NCBI GenBank assembly: GCA_949130485.1
Contig: OX422193.1
Span: 3,888,871-3,952,870, forward strand
DNA length: 64,000 bases
From: Agelas oroides
Lineage: Eukaryota > Porifera > Demospongiae > Agelasida > Agelasidae
Reading direction: 5' to 3'
The first letter of the stretch is position 1. The number at the start of each line of letters is the position of its first letter. The notes below the pieces were generated by a model. It ran no database searches. It worked only from the letters and a program-made list of their open reading frames with translations, and was not told where the DNA came from. A program made the position numbers and the translations under genes. Shown here piece after piece: positions 54,081 through 64,000 of the stretch.

Positions 54081-54206
54081 GTGATTGTACTGCACTGAGT
54101 GCTGAGGGCATCACTGGACGTGTGTTGCTCATTCTCACTGACGTTATAGCACTGGTAATCTGGACACTCTCCATTCCAGTGTGTGCTTTTGCATTCTGTC
54201 CTGAGG
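54081..54206 (+). CDS. Host gene, membrane exon 3 (TM3)
   Basis: The exon lies between 'ctcatttcag' and G|GTAAGC. It is 126 nt, phase 1-1. It encodes (G)DCTALSAEGITGR, then a hydrophobic span (VLLILTDVIALVIWTLSIPVCAFAF) and CPEG. A decayed partial copy of this exon lies at 54731-54780. Confidence 0.65.
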
Positions 54207-54730
54207 GTAAGCATTTATGTGTGTTGTAGAACCTGTAACTCTCTACTGTAGTGTTATTTTTGACAGTTCTGTAGTTTTTCGAGGTCCTCCTTGTAACCAC
54301 CTACCATGCAAAATTCTTGCGTATGCTGCAATCATTCTGATGAGCTTCAGGTTCCACAACATAGGTCACACATACTGATTGTAGCCTTGCCCACAGCGTT
54401 CTTCTCTAGCAGTACGATGTTCACATACTGTAAGCGATGAACGCTGCCAAGCCTTGGCATTGAGACTGCCAGTACAGCTTTCACTACTGCTGCGCTAGCC
54501 TCATTTGTCTGAAAATAAGTACGGGCGAAGTGACGGTGTGGTAGCCCCTGGGTGGGCGCTTGCATGGGGTAGTTGAACTGTTTAAGTACGTATGTACATA
54601 CGTATCTCTTCTGTGCAACCACCCACCCCCAATTTTTGGTGCTCAAGCTGTGAGTGCCCATGGGCACTTGCCTGGGACAATGTGGTAACCAAAACTAAAA
54701 TCATAAGTGGAATCCAAGAGTGAACCTTGT

Positions 54731-54780
54731 CAGACTGTGTACCAGTGCTGATGGTATCACTGGACGCATGTCACTAAAAT
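54731..54780 (+). pseudogene. Decayed duplicate of the TM3 exon
   Basis: 'gactgtgtaccagtgctgat' then 'ggtatcactggacgcatgtc' aligns with the start of exon 54081 ('gattgtactgcactgagtgc', 'ggcatcactggacgtgtgtt'). A stop follows (TAAAATAG). The flanking intron phrase 'agtggaatccaa.agt' is also doubled, at 54709 and 54911. Confidence 0.55.
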
Positions 54781-54992
54781 AGCTGGTGGTGGAACCAGAG
54801 CATCTTCACTGTAGTGTTGCTTCGTGTCTCTAAAGTACCAGTTTAGCTATAGCTGTAATGAAGTGAAGCAAATTATACTGGCTAAAGCGAAAACAATAAC
54901 TCATCATGTAAGTGGAATCCAAAAGTCCAGCTCATCAGACTATATATACACCTTTATGTGCCATTGGCTGTTTGACTTCTCTCTGCTCACAG

Positions 54993-55094
54993 GTGGTGTT
55001 TACTTAACTTGTTGTGGAAGTTGTTGTGGAATTTGTTGTGGAATTCCGTTTGTGTTGGGTGTGGCCTTACTTGGATGGTCATCTTTTGATAATG
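54993..55094 (+). CDS. Host gene, membrane exon 4 (TM4)
   Basis: The exon lies between 'ctgctcacag' and G|GTTAGT. It is 102 nt, phase 1-1. It encodes (G)GVYLTCCGSCCGICCGIPF, then VLGVALLGWSSFDN. The triple CCG repeat within the span is unusual; such cysteines are often acylated or metal-linked, but that is speculation. Confidence 0.65.
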
Positions 55095-55985
55095 GTTAGT
55101 TTGTATATTTCTTGATCTTTTGACTTAAAGTTTGGGTAGTTATACACTATGCGTAATTTTTAGCAGGAATTTAATCTAGAATAGGAAATCTTGATATTAT
55201 GCTACCTTTAAATTTATCATTTTATATACAGCAATTAGTTCGACTGGACATTTGATCCAAAAGGTAATTTACAGTTGAAAGGTCTAAAAATGCAAATTAT
55301 CTTAATGCTGAGGTCCTTCATTGAATGTCCCATATCTTAAAGTGTTTTGCTGCAGGTTTTTTTGGTTTCTAGTGGCCAATGAAATCAGGACCATTTGTCA
55401 CTAATCACCAGTGTTGGCAGTTAGCTATGGGCAGTTATTACATTGACTTGGATAGAAATGTGCCAGGCGTCTGACTTGAGTAAAATCTTGTATGCTGTAT
55501 GCTGATATTAAAGCAGAAATCAGAAATCAAGCTAGCAATCAGATTGGTTAAGTGTGTTCACATCTATAACAATCAGAAGTCACAAGTTGATTCCCGACTC
55601 TAGTATGCTAAATCCTTGTGACAGACCACTGGGGGAAATACATGAGTTCAAGGTTCAAAGTTGAAAGGTCCACCAAAAATTTTTACATATAGTTTCAGGT
55701 AGCCACGGCTGCCCCACTTCTCACTTTGAAGACTGAGGTACACTCCACTAAGTTTACAAGCTAGCTGGCACTTGGCTCAATGACATACTGTTGCAAAAGT
55801 AATTGTTTTGAAATGGTTTGCAATGTGTACCCAAAGTAATTGTTTTGAAATGGTTTGCAATGTGTACCCACAGAATGTTACTTCTGTATACGTAGTATTA
55901 CTATACATCGTGCTGCAACACAGCCATACTATAACCTAGCAGTTTGACTTTCTGTTTTCTCTTCCACCACCACTCACACCACCAG
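55095..55985. other. Intron between TM4 and TM5 exons
   Basis: It contains a 38-bp direct tandem duplication at 55797-55872 ('aagtaattgttttgaaatgg'). Nothing else recognised. Confidence 0.6.
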
Positions 55986-56183
55986 GTTCTGATTCTAGTT
56001 TTACTACTGGATTTAATGCTGGAGTGTCTTATTTTTATTTAAGTGTTAGTGTTGGTTTAATGTTTCTTGTACTGGTCATTTTCATTTGCTACTTTGGCTG
56101 CTTCATATTATGTGCTGAACGTGGCAATATCTCAAATGCTAAGGAGGAGTGGGCTAAGATGAGGAAGCAACAACGAATCAAAG
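55986..56183 (+). CDS. Host gene, membrane exon 5 (TM5 + juxtamembrane)
   Basis: The exon lies between 'acaccaccag' and G|GTTAGC. It is 198 nt, phase 1-1. It encodes (G)SDSSFTTGFNAGVS (outside loop), a span (YFYLSVSVGLMFLVLVIFICYFGCFIL), then CAERGNISNAKEEWAKMRKQQRIK, a basic amphipathic segment expected just inside the membrane. In phase it leads directly into the GTPase exon at 60416 (K-D-ILHARLRK). Confidence 0.7.
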
Positions 56184-58389
56184 GTTAGCATAGCATGATT
56201 CACATATATGTGGCTATTGATTTTAGTAGGCACAGTACACTGTCTACTGGTAGTAGTATTGCGTGTTCACACAGCTAGAGGCATGTAGCTAAATCACATC
56301 TTTGACATTTCACAACCATAGAAGTACCAAAGAGCTATACCATGGACTGTCACTAATATACTCCCCTGATTTGAAGCCTCTTAGCAAACACATTTTTAAT
56401 TCTTTCTGAATGTGTACACACATGAAACCACTATAGCCCTGTTCCCAGGCCACTGCCCAATGCTTTGTCACTTGATAATACCATTAATTTGTAGTTATTT
56501 CATTACTTCTCGTGTTTAGGAGTTATCAATAGATATTGACTAAGGCTAACTGCACCTCAAGTGGAAAAAAAATGGTGGCTTGAATGCTGGTGGACAAACT
56601 AGCCTGTCTGTTTACGAATTATTAAGGACCTTGTGTGGAAGCCTGGCTACAATAGGGCAATTGTGCAGCAGGGAATCAAATCTTTTGAAGCTGGTGTATG
56701 TGTGTGGCTGTAACTACACTCGGGAACAGGGAATCAAATTTAGGTGCACTATCTAACTCTTACCAAAAAGCATAGCCATTGCATGTAGAGTAGTGATGAA
56801 TGCCTGCTCAGGATGCCTGTGGGAGTGCTAATTGGTGATAATTGTAGCCACATAGAGGTGCGATGATAAACAATGCCAGCCAACTTCAGAATTTACCTGG
56901 TGGGCATAAGAAGTGCTGTGGACACATGAGATGTGCTGCAGTGTAGCAAGGCAGTAGCTAAGTGTGGACTTCGCCAAACTGTCAAAGTGATTTGTAGCTC
57001 AATTTAGCTGTGTTGGATCGATAATCTGCTACCAGAAATGTGTAGCTAATGGATGTAGCTTGTGAATGGTGTATATATATATACCTTAGAGGCTCAAGAG
57101 CTGCATTCATGGGTAATAGCTATTGGTGCGATCACTGAAGGGACAACACTGATCATAACTCAGGTTAGCAGTGGTTGAAATATTGCATATGCCAGGTTCT
57201 GCAGATACAAGTACCTTCATGTTAAAATAGCTAGTTTGGTCATTGTAAAATCCTGTGTGACTGTAGGTCACTTTTGTGGGTGGCAAATATTTCGCCTCAT
57301 GCACTCACCATGGATTAGTTCTTGGCCTTAGCACTTGAGCCATAAATACTTTGATAAATGCTCCAAGCTACCTGGTCAAAGTTGAGTAAGTTCTGTTAGC
57401 TAGGGGGAAAAAGGCTGAAATAGTAGGCATGTGCAAACACTCATATGGCTTTACTCAACATTAATTAATTCATTCATCATTTATTTATTCATTACTAGAC
57501 AAATCTTTTTTCTCAAGCTTGTCTTCCTGTGAGCAAACTCTTGAAGGCTTGGGATATGGTAGCCTATACAAGGGCCACTTATTTATGTAGGAATGGGACA
57601 TAACAAATGAAGGCAGATGCAGCATGTATAATATTAGTTGAGTGCAGGCACAAGAGACAAGAGACTGCCTGTGGCATTGCTTGTGTCAGTTGTGTGTGCA
57701 TGGAGCGTATTTTCTAAGATACACCATCCGTCTTTGAGCAGTCACCATTGGCAGAGGAAGATGGTCCTTAGTGAGTGGAGGCACAGTAGGGACTTAAGTT
57801 CATTACCCACATCAGCCTATTTCAGTACTAATTTTAAGTTACTGAGGCAATCATCAATGCAGTGTAGCACTATAAGCTGACAGCAGATGTGTTATGATTT
57901 ATATTATGACTTTTGTCCCTGTATTTTCTGGCTGCGGAGACCTGAGAACGAGCAGATTTTGAGCGCGGTGACCACACATTCTCGGCCGGCATTGCTTGGA
58001 ATACGATAAGACTAAATACTAAGCAAAATTCTGACTGGCTTGCGTGGGTCGTTCTTTCATGCGGTTCCCCGGGGACTTGAAACCGCCGATGGACACTTAT
58101 CTCCATGCGTCCATGCAGACGTGAAGTGAATCAGAATCCTGTTACCAAGCCAGAACTAAAGCAAAGATTAGTAGTGATGTTTTCGGCCCCAAAATAGCTT
58201 CAGAAGCCATCTCACAGCATCAAATTCCAAAATAATTTCCTGGGGGAGCAGACCCCCCTAGCTTCTCGCTAACATTCGCACTCGGTTACTTGTACCGATA
58301 AGGCGGACCAATGCAATTTTGCTTCCGCCGGGCCTGTACTAGCGCTGCGTTAATAAACTGCAGCACAGTTATGGCGTAGCCTTATTATA

Positions 58390-58433
58390 GCGCAGCCTCA
58401 TTCCCAGGCTTCCCAGTATGGGAATGAGGCTAG
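58390..58433. mobile_element. Mini-palindromic element
   Basis: CAGCCTCATTCCCAGGC is mirrored by GGGAATGAGGCTAG. It is related to 26851-26946. 'ggcgtagcc' and 'ggctacgcc' lie on either side, making a larger palindrome. Confidence 0.5.
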
Positions 58434-58532
58434 TTATAGCCGGCTACGCCTTCGCCCCTTCGCTCTGATTATTCTAGTTACGCCCCTGAAAACAGTGGAC
58501 AACCGCGGTGAAGTTCACAAACTGTTTGCATA

Positions 58533-59183
58533 TTGCACCCCAAGATGCAACTTAAAGGACCCGCGTAATATAAATAATATAATATAACATAATATAATAC
58601 GCAGGCCAGAGGAAGCGTTGGACATCCAATCTGAGTTGATATTCGTTAATGGCATGGTGCACTTACCCCATGAATAAAACTTTGGTACACCAACAACTCT
58701 CCCTTCACCAGCTACACCACTGTCACCCCTCACAGCGACTCCCGAAGCGATTACATGACGTCACACGTTCATATACTACGTATAAAATCATTGCTACGTG
58801 TATTGAGCGCGCTACCGTGCTGCGGGCTAATATTCGTCGCACGTAATGCGCGCGCGAGTATAAAGCAGGTGAAGGCGTGCCTTGCTATTCACGACTGATA
58901 AACTGATGTCTGGCTCCTCCCTTGAGGGTAAAGTTTTTTTAAGAAGCCACAAAACTCTGAACTCTATATATAAGGCTTTCTACTTCAGGTAAATTTGCAG
59001 CACAAAATCCTGATCTCTACTAAAGCCTTCTACTTCAGGTCTTGTAGCTAAGTAGCAGTGAACTTTTTTCCCTAAAGCCTACTAACAAAGATTTAACCTA
59101 CGTATAGCACTGAACTCTAAAGTGTTCGAGCCAAGGTAAACCTGCAGCACTAACCTCCTATGAGCATCTTGGGGTGCGGTTAC
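58533..59183. mobile_element. Dispersed TIR repeat, copy 2
   Basis: Colinear with 5402-5990. The ends CACCCCAAGATGC and GCATCTTGGGGTGCGG are a cleaner inverted pair than in copy 1. Confidence 0.65.
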
Positions 59184-59442
59184 TTTGCTCGTTTCAAACA
59201 GACTTTATTACTATACAAAATTAGATGTATCTCCACAATTCACTACAGGGGCTTTAGTAATCTGTACTGTAAAATATGCCCATTTCCTTTTTTGATGGTC
59301 TCCTTCACTATACTGTCTTTCCAATGCTTTCCTGTCAAACAAAGTTATTGCAAAAGATATTTTTCACAAGTAAGTGTTAGAGAGCTATGCAATGTAGTTA
59401 GAATAAAGGTAGAATGAAGTGAAAGTCATTTGTTCTAATACT

Positions 59443-59850
59443 GTATGCAGAAATATTATTGTATTACTAATGGAGGAAATATGACTTTGTAGAGTGTCAA
59501 ACGTTGCTTGTCAGTGTGTGTAAAACAGGCAGGATACAACACTTATTATTCAGATGGACTCCTCCTGAGGTTAGATGCAGAGTACTTCATTAGCAGCAAG
59601 GCCAATCCAAGTTTAACTTATTCAAGTATGCACACAAAATAGACAGCTGCAGGAAGTTGATGACCCTGAAAAGCTTAATAAATAAAATGCTTGCTGATGC
59701 ACTGGCAACTGGTTCTTCTGAGAGTATTCTTAGTACCGACTGAATTAGTCCACCATCTGAAGGTCCATGCTTACATTGTACCATTAAAATGCCATCTTGC
59801 CAATCTCCTCTCACAAAAACAGTTAGGTAAAGGTGCTGCTACTGCGGTAG
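59443..59850 (+). pseudogene. Decayed copy of the GTPase exon (upstream)
   Basis: It aligns with 60416-60920. Shared phrases are 'tggactcctcctgaggtt' / 'tgggctcctcctgagatt', 'agctgcaaggcca' / 'agcagcaaggcca', 'gaagttgatgaccctga' and 'atgcttgctgatgcactggca'. The P-loop codons are destroyed and stops interrupt every frame. Confidence 0.7.
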
Positions 59851-60084
59851 CCACTAGCAGACATACATGTACAAAGTAGCAATAGGGAACTAGTAGTGTT
59901 CTCGAGTACAGCCTACTCTAGTCTGCCAGAGCATGTACTTTAAGCTGTTAATGAAGTGTGTAATGTAGTTACCAGTAGTTCACATTGTCTGCTGGAGCTT
60001 GCTTTCTACTCAGAATAATAATTTATGCTTTTGCAATACTGCAGCTAGTTGATGAACAGCTACATACCTCTCAGGCAAGTATAC

Positions 60085-60350
60085 CGTTGGCAAACTGATA
60101 AATATGTTTTTGCACAGAAACACAGGATACCAGACTAAGAGGGTGTTATATTTGTATGTGGAAGGACTACATGCAATTACTGCTGTGTGAAACCTTGAAG
60201 CAGGGTTTTGTAGAACATCAAACAGTATACTTGTATCTGTTGTAAGACACATGCAAAGCACTCGCTATTCAGGTGGCTTCCCCCTGAGTGTAGTGACAGT
60301 AACTCATGATCAACTTTCTAAAATACTTGCTAGCTAACACATTAGCAACT
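60085..60350 (+). pseudogene. Decayed copy of the GTPase exon start (middle)
   Basis: It aligns with 60395-60700, including the acceptor region ('gtttttgcacag'), 'ccagactaag', 'ttgtagaa..tc.aacag' and 'aaaatacttgct'. A deletion removes the P-loop. Together with 59443-59850 and the intact exon, it makes a three-copy tandem series. Confidence 0.65.
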
Positions 60351-60415
60351 AGAATGTAATTACCGGTCAGTACAATTTTTCTACTGAAGGTTGGTTTGTA
60401 TATGGTTTTACACAG

Positions 60416-62572
60416 ATATACTGCATGCCAGACTAAGAAAGTCAAAGTCACTGCTGGAGGAAGCTTTGAAACATGGCTTCGTAGAATGTCGAACAGTGGT
60501 GTGCCTGTTTGTTGGTGTGGCTGGGGCAGGCAAGACACATACAAAACACTTGTTGTTTGGTTGGGCTCCTCCTGAGATTAGGAACAGTACCCCATTAGCT
60601 GCAAGGCCAGTACAAGCCATCCGCGTCCGGACAAGTACACATGGTGGACAACAGTTACTAGAAGAAGTCGATCCTGATCAGCTTGATAAAATACTTGCTG
60701 ATGCATTGGCAGTAGGTGGTGTTCCTCTGACGAAAAAATTTATTCAGCGACTCAAACAACTTTTTTTCTGCAATTGGAACAATCAAACTACCAGTACAGG
60801 AATGAGTGCAGAAATTAGTCAACCATCTTTCTCACATGGTAGCACTGAAAGCCTATCGAGCCAATCTAGCCAATCTACCACTAACAATGACAAGTGTTGC
60901 TGCTGCTGTCCAATTGCGCATTCCCTTCCTGAGCAAGCCACAAAGAAAGCACTAGACAAAACAACTCGTCAAATTGCAATCACGTCTGAACCACAGCAAC
61001 TTCTTGATTGCGACTGGATATACCTCGTTGATAGTGGAGGCCAGATTGAATTTCTTGAAGTCCTTCCAGCCTTTCTCCAGCGCACATCAGTATGTTTGTT
61101 TGTCACTAAGCTGTCTGAGATGCTAAGTGAACGTCCCAAAATTGAATATTTTGAAGATGGAAAGCCAATTGGTGAGCCCACACCATGCCCCTTCACAAAT
61201 GAACAGATGTTCATGCGTTGTGTGCAGACAATTCAGACTCAGTGTGTTGATCAGGATGGCGGTACAAACAAGGGCTCACAACAATCCAAACAAGACAGCA
61301 GTATGAATAAGGAATCAAAGCTAGTCATGGTAGGAACACACCAAGATCTTGCAGACCAGTGTTCAGAAAGCACAGAGAAAAAAACCCATTTGCTTCAAAG
61401 CAAGCTTTGTCCGCAATTTGACAAAAGTTTGGTTTTTCATGGCCAAGGAATTATTTTTCCCATCAATGCGAAGAACCCAGGCCCTCAAGATCATGAAGTT
61501 GCTAGTAAGATAACAAAAGTGATTTTTGATATAGTATCTGATTCGGAGCGTCGAAAGACTCCCATCAGTTGGTTCAAATTTGAGCAGCTCATACAGAAAA
61601 TAGCCAGAGAGGATGGAAAGAAAATTCTACATTGGAAGGAATGTTTAAAAGTAGCAAAATTGCTTCATCTTTCTAAAAAAAATCTTAATGCAGCCTTAGA
61701 CCACTTGGCTAGTTTTGGTGTCATTCACTATTACCGACATTTGCTCCCAAACATTGTGTTTGTTGATCCGCAGATCATTCTCAATAAAATCTCTGAGCTT
61801 GTTAAGCACCACTACAAGCTCAGGCATGACCCAGAACCCCAAACAATCATAGGAGGAGAGTGGAGAAAGTTTAAAAATGAGGGGTGCATTACACTTGAGC
61901 TCCTTAGGCAGTTCCCAGAACATTACACTGACTTCTTCACAGCAGCTGACTTTCTGAAGCTCATGAAAGATCGCTTGATTGTAACTCATCTCATAGGCAA
62001 GGACGAATACTTCATGCCTTGCCTTTTGAAAACATTGGAACCTCAGGAGGTTGAACAACATCAAGCATCTCATGTGGCTCCACTTGCCATTCACTTTTCA
62101 TGTCAGTTTGTACCACATGGTGTTTTCTGTTCTTTGGTGGCATTCCTTCAATCTTCACAGAATTCTTCACCCTGGAGACTGTCTCCCTGTCCAGAAGATC
62201 GCTCTGCGCCACTGTGCTTGACAAGAAACTGCATCAAGTTCCAGTTCCCAGAAGGTCAACCTGGATCACTCACACTGATTGACACATTCACTCATTTTGA
62301 AGTCCACGTTGATACACCATATGATGACACATGTGATCGCTTTTGCCCATCAATACAGCAAACTCTTTTTAAAGGCATTCAGAAAGCAGCAGAGACCCTT
62401 AGGTATCACCAACTGGTTCCTAAACTAGCCTTTCTCTGCACTGAATGTGAGAATACCCAACCACACCTTGCACTCCCAGCAGATGCACTTGACTATTGGA
62501 AGTGTGAACTCAAACCAGACACAGTGTATGGCAAACTGACTGATGAGCACTTGGTGTGGTGTCTAGAGAAAG
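60416..62572 (+). CDS. Roc/COR-like GTPase exon of the host gene
   Basis: A 2157-nt exon, phase 1-1, lies between 'ttttacacag' and G|GTAACA. Numbering from the in-frame ATG at 60391: P-loop GVAGAGKT (42-49), DSGGQ (214-218, the G3 'DxxGQ' element), THQD (316-319, in the place of NKxD), FPINAKN (about 355, G5-like), then a helical COR-like region (WFKFEQLIQKI ... LASFGVIHYY ... FVDPQIILNKI, about 390-470). A CCCCCP run near 170 and a Q/S-rich linker interrupt the G domain. Nucleotide-driven signalling at the membrane is inferred from the preceding exons. The frame is open throughout. The C-terminal 200 residues are unassigned. Confidence 0.8.
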
Positions 62573-62830
62573 GTAACACGCATGTAACTACTATGCATAT
62601 TTTTTTTAAGGAGATTGTTCCTTAACATTGTTAAAACTGGCATAACCGTAACATACAACATACCTGAGCACTGTGCATGCCATTAGTCTTGCTAGCTATA
62701 TTTTCTTTACCCTCGTCTACATGGAAATGATATGGTCAGTTAGACTATAGTGTGCAGTAAGTATCATAGTTATGAAGGAAATGCACTAACAGTATTAACC
62801 TAGGCACTAGAAGGTTGTTACTTTGTTGTA

Positions 62831-63502
62831 TAGACCTTTTACGCGGGCTTAGTTTACGGGATTTTGCGTAAATGCGGAAGTGCAAGTGCCACGCCCCTTG
62901 GTGGGAAAGATACGCGCGCTCACACAGCTGCACAATCGGCCTGCAAATTCACAGAGTTGTATTTTTGTTGAAAAATTTAACACCTGCAGGACAGATGGTT
63001 AATAACTGTTGTGTTGTCGGCTGCACCAACTATGTTAGTAAAAAAAAGGTCTCAGTTTCTACCGTTTTCCTGTAGCTAACAAAGAGAGATGCGAGAGATG
63101 GGCGGTTGCTGTGCGCAGAAAAGACTGGCAACCTACACCACATTCAAGAATCTGCAATGAACATTTTATATCAGGTAATGAACCGTAGAATTGTGTGTAC
63201 ATGGTCGTAGCAAGCGGTCATGCAGATTGGACTGATTTCGTCCGACCAAATTTTTAATGTGCACATGCACGTCTTTAGTCGAATAACTAAGATCATCCTT
63301 CTCTTCAGGATCAAGCAGCTTTAGTTCCTCTAAGTATCTGCTCTGCGCAACAGCATCTAACTTTCTGTACTACTCGCTCATCGCCTGTCTTCAACACGGT
63401 GCAAGGCAGCTGCACAACGCAACTTTCCCACCAGTGGGCGTGGCACTTTACTTCCGCTCTACTCCGCATTCCTATAGTAAACGGTGCAGCGTAAAAGGTC
63501 TA
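62831..63502 (+). mobile_element. TA-flanked element carrying a THAP domain
   Basis: TAGACCTTTTACGC at the left mirrors GCGTAAAAGGTCTA at the right, with TA on both sides (62829-62830, 63503-63504). Imperfect inversion continues for about 110 bp ('aagtgccacgcccc', 'ggtgggaaag', 'cagctgc'). It lies inside the intron between 62572 and 63520. P elements, the classic THAP transposons, make 8-bp duplications, which I do not see, so superfamily is open. Confidence 0.7.
62997..63174 (+). pseudogene. THAP zinc finger, one frameshift
   Basis: The first part reads MVNNCCVVGCTNYVSKKK. The second, in another frame, reads LSFYRFPVANKERCERWAVA ... RICNEHFISG. The C2CH ligands (C-x4-C ... C-x2-H), the tryptophan and the FYRFP block are all present. 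The frame breaks in an A8 run (63040-63047); nine As would restore it. A splice donor (CAG|GTAATG-like) or a stop (GNEP*) follows. THAP domains bind DNA in P-element-like transposases and host factors. Confidence 0.8.
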
Positions 63503-63519
63503 TAACCTTTCACTTGTAG

Positions 63520-63570
63520 GAGTACCCATAGAAGAAGCTCAGCCAAAAAAAGTCTCTCAAAAGCAAAAAA
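63520..63570 (+). CDS. Host gene, exon after the GTPase exon
   Basis: The exon lies between 'cacttgtag' and A|GTATGT. It is 51 nt, phase 1-1. It encodes (G)VPIEEAQPKKVSQKQK, a polar linker. Confidence 0.6.
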
Positions 63571-63691
63571 GTATGTCAAAACCAGTCTATATTACGTAGC
63601 CTCTAGACTTCAGCTCAGAAGTACGTCAATGACTAATAATATAATGTATGTAGTCAACTACAAACATGACTCATCATTTTGCTCTACTTAG

Positions 63692-63757
63692 GAATTCAAC
63701 AAGCACCACCTGCAGAAGTACATGTTGTGCTGGAAGTACCTTCTGAAGTTAAGGAAG
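63692..63757 (+). CDS. Host gene, next exon
   Basis: The exon lies between 'tctacttag' and G|GTATGT. It is 66 nt, phase 1-1. It encodes IQQAPPAEVHVVLEVPSEVKE, a short hydrophobic and acidic stretch. Confidence 0.6.
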
Positions 63758-63963
63758 GTATGTGTACTGATTCCACTCTAATCTGACAGCCAATTCAGAA
63801 ATGAACTGGTACACATTTCTTTCTTTCATTGCTTCAGTTTATTCTGTAGCCTGTGGCTTTTTCATCTGTACATGCACTTGCATGAATTTGGAGGAACATA
63901 ATTAGTGTGAAGTAGTGATGTCTAATGTGATACTTTTGTGCTTTCTGTTGCTACTATATACAG

Positions 63964-64000
63964 ACTGCCCAACTGTGCTAGAATGCATCAGGTTCAAAGG
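63964..64000 (+). CDS. Host gene, partial exon at window end
   Basis: The acceptor 'tatatacag' is followed in phase by (D)CPTVLECIRFKG, then the window ends. The gene therefore continues; a C-terminal effector domain may lie outside. Confidence 0.55.

Larger units (their letters stand above)
56184..60415. other. Intron before the GTPase exon
   Basis: It holds a mini-palindrome (58390-58433), the dispersed repeat at 58533-59183 and two decayed copies of the GTPase exon. No other exon is recognised. Confidence 0.55.

Overview
The window is eukaryotic and looks like an early-branching metazoan; a demosponge is my best guess, by inference. The evidence is GT-AG introns with constant phase, a metazoan THAP zinc finger, a Roc/COR-like GTPase of a type I associate with sponges, and a very dense, mixed transposon load (Helitron, LINE, Penelope, hAT, pogo-like and TTAA-flanked elements). 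Nothing bacterial is present: no operons and no Shine-Dalgarno-led ORFs. Most long ORFs are transposon fragments or shadows in simple repeats.

Host gene (+ strand). Small exons at 39422-39541, 39826-39936, 54081-54206, 54993-55094 and 55986-56183 precede a 2157-nt exon at 60416-62572 and short exons at 63520-63570, 63692-63757 and 63964 onward. Every internal exon is symmetric phase 1-1, so all can be spliced in frame. Read together they give five membrane spans with an N-outside topology that fits the positive-inside rule, then a basic juxtamembrane helix, then a cytosolic GTPase with P-loop, DSGGQ and THQD motifs and a COR-like helical region. A candidate promoter (CRE, CCAAT, YY1-like sites) and first coding exon (9624-9654, also ending in phase 1) lie about 30 kb upstream. 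The gene continues past the window end. Decayed tandem copies of its GTPase exon (59443-59850, 60085-60350) and of one membrane exon (54731-54780) show local duplication.

Helitron island (25.2-38.6 kb). At least nine Helitron copies lie nearly end to end in both orientations. Termini are 5'-T(C/T/G)...CTAG-3', inserted between A and T, with a 3' hairpin whose stem covaries between copies. Different copies carry different pieces of one RepHel protein: basic N-terminal repeats, a Rep piece with the HUH histidines, the helicase Walker B region and the helicase C-terminal region. Some pieces are inverted relative to their carrier. One copy carries a coiled-coil ORF, another the C-terminal part of a LINE polyprotein. 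MITEs nest inside these copies with readable target-site duplications.

Other regions. 1-9 kb: hAT-like MITE pair with perfect 8-bp duplications, a nested repeat and a LINE RT relic. 9-20 kb: dispersed repeats, the candidate promoter, a 2.5-kb foldback of TTAA elements, a doubly nested TA element and a second LINE RT relic. 20-25 kb: degenerate repeats. 40-54 kb: microsatellites, a hAT transposase pseudogene, Penelope fragments, a pogo-like MITE and an 807-bp TIR element. 62.8-63.5 kb: a TA-flanked element carrying a THAP domain inside an intron of the host gene.
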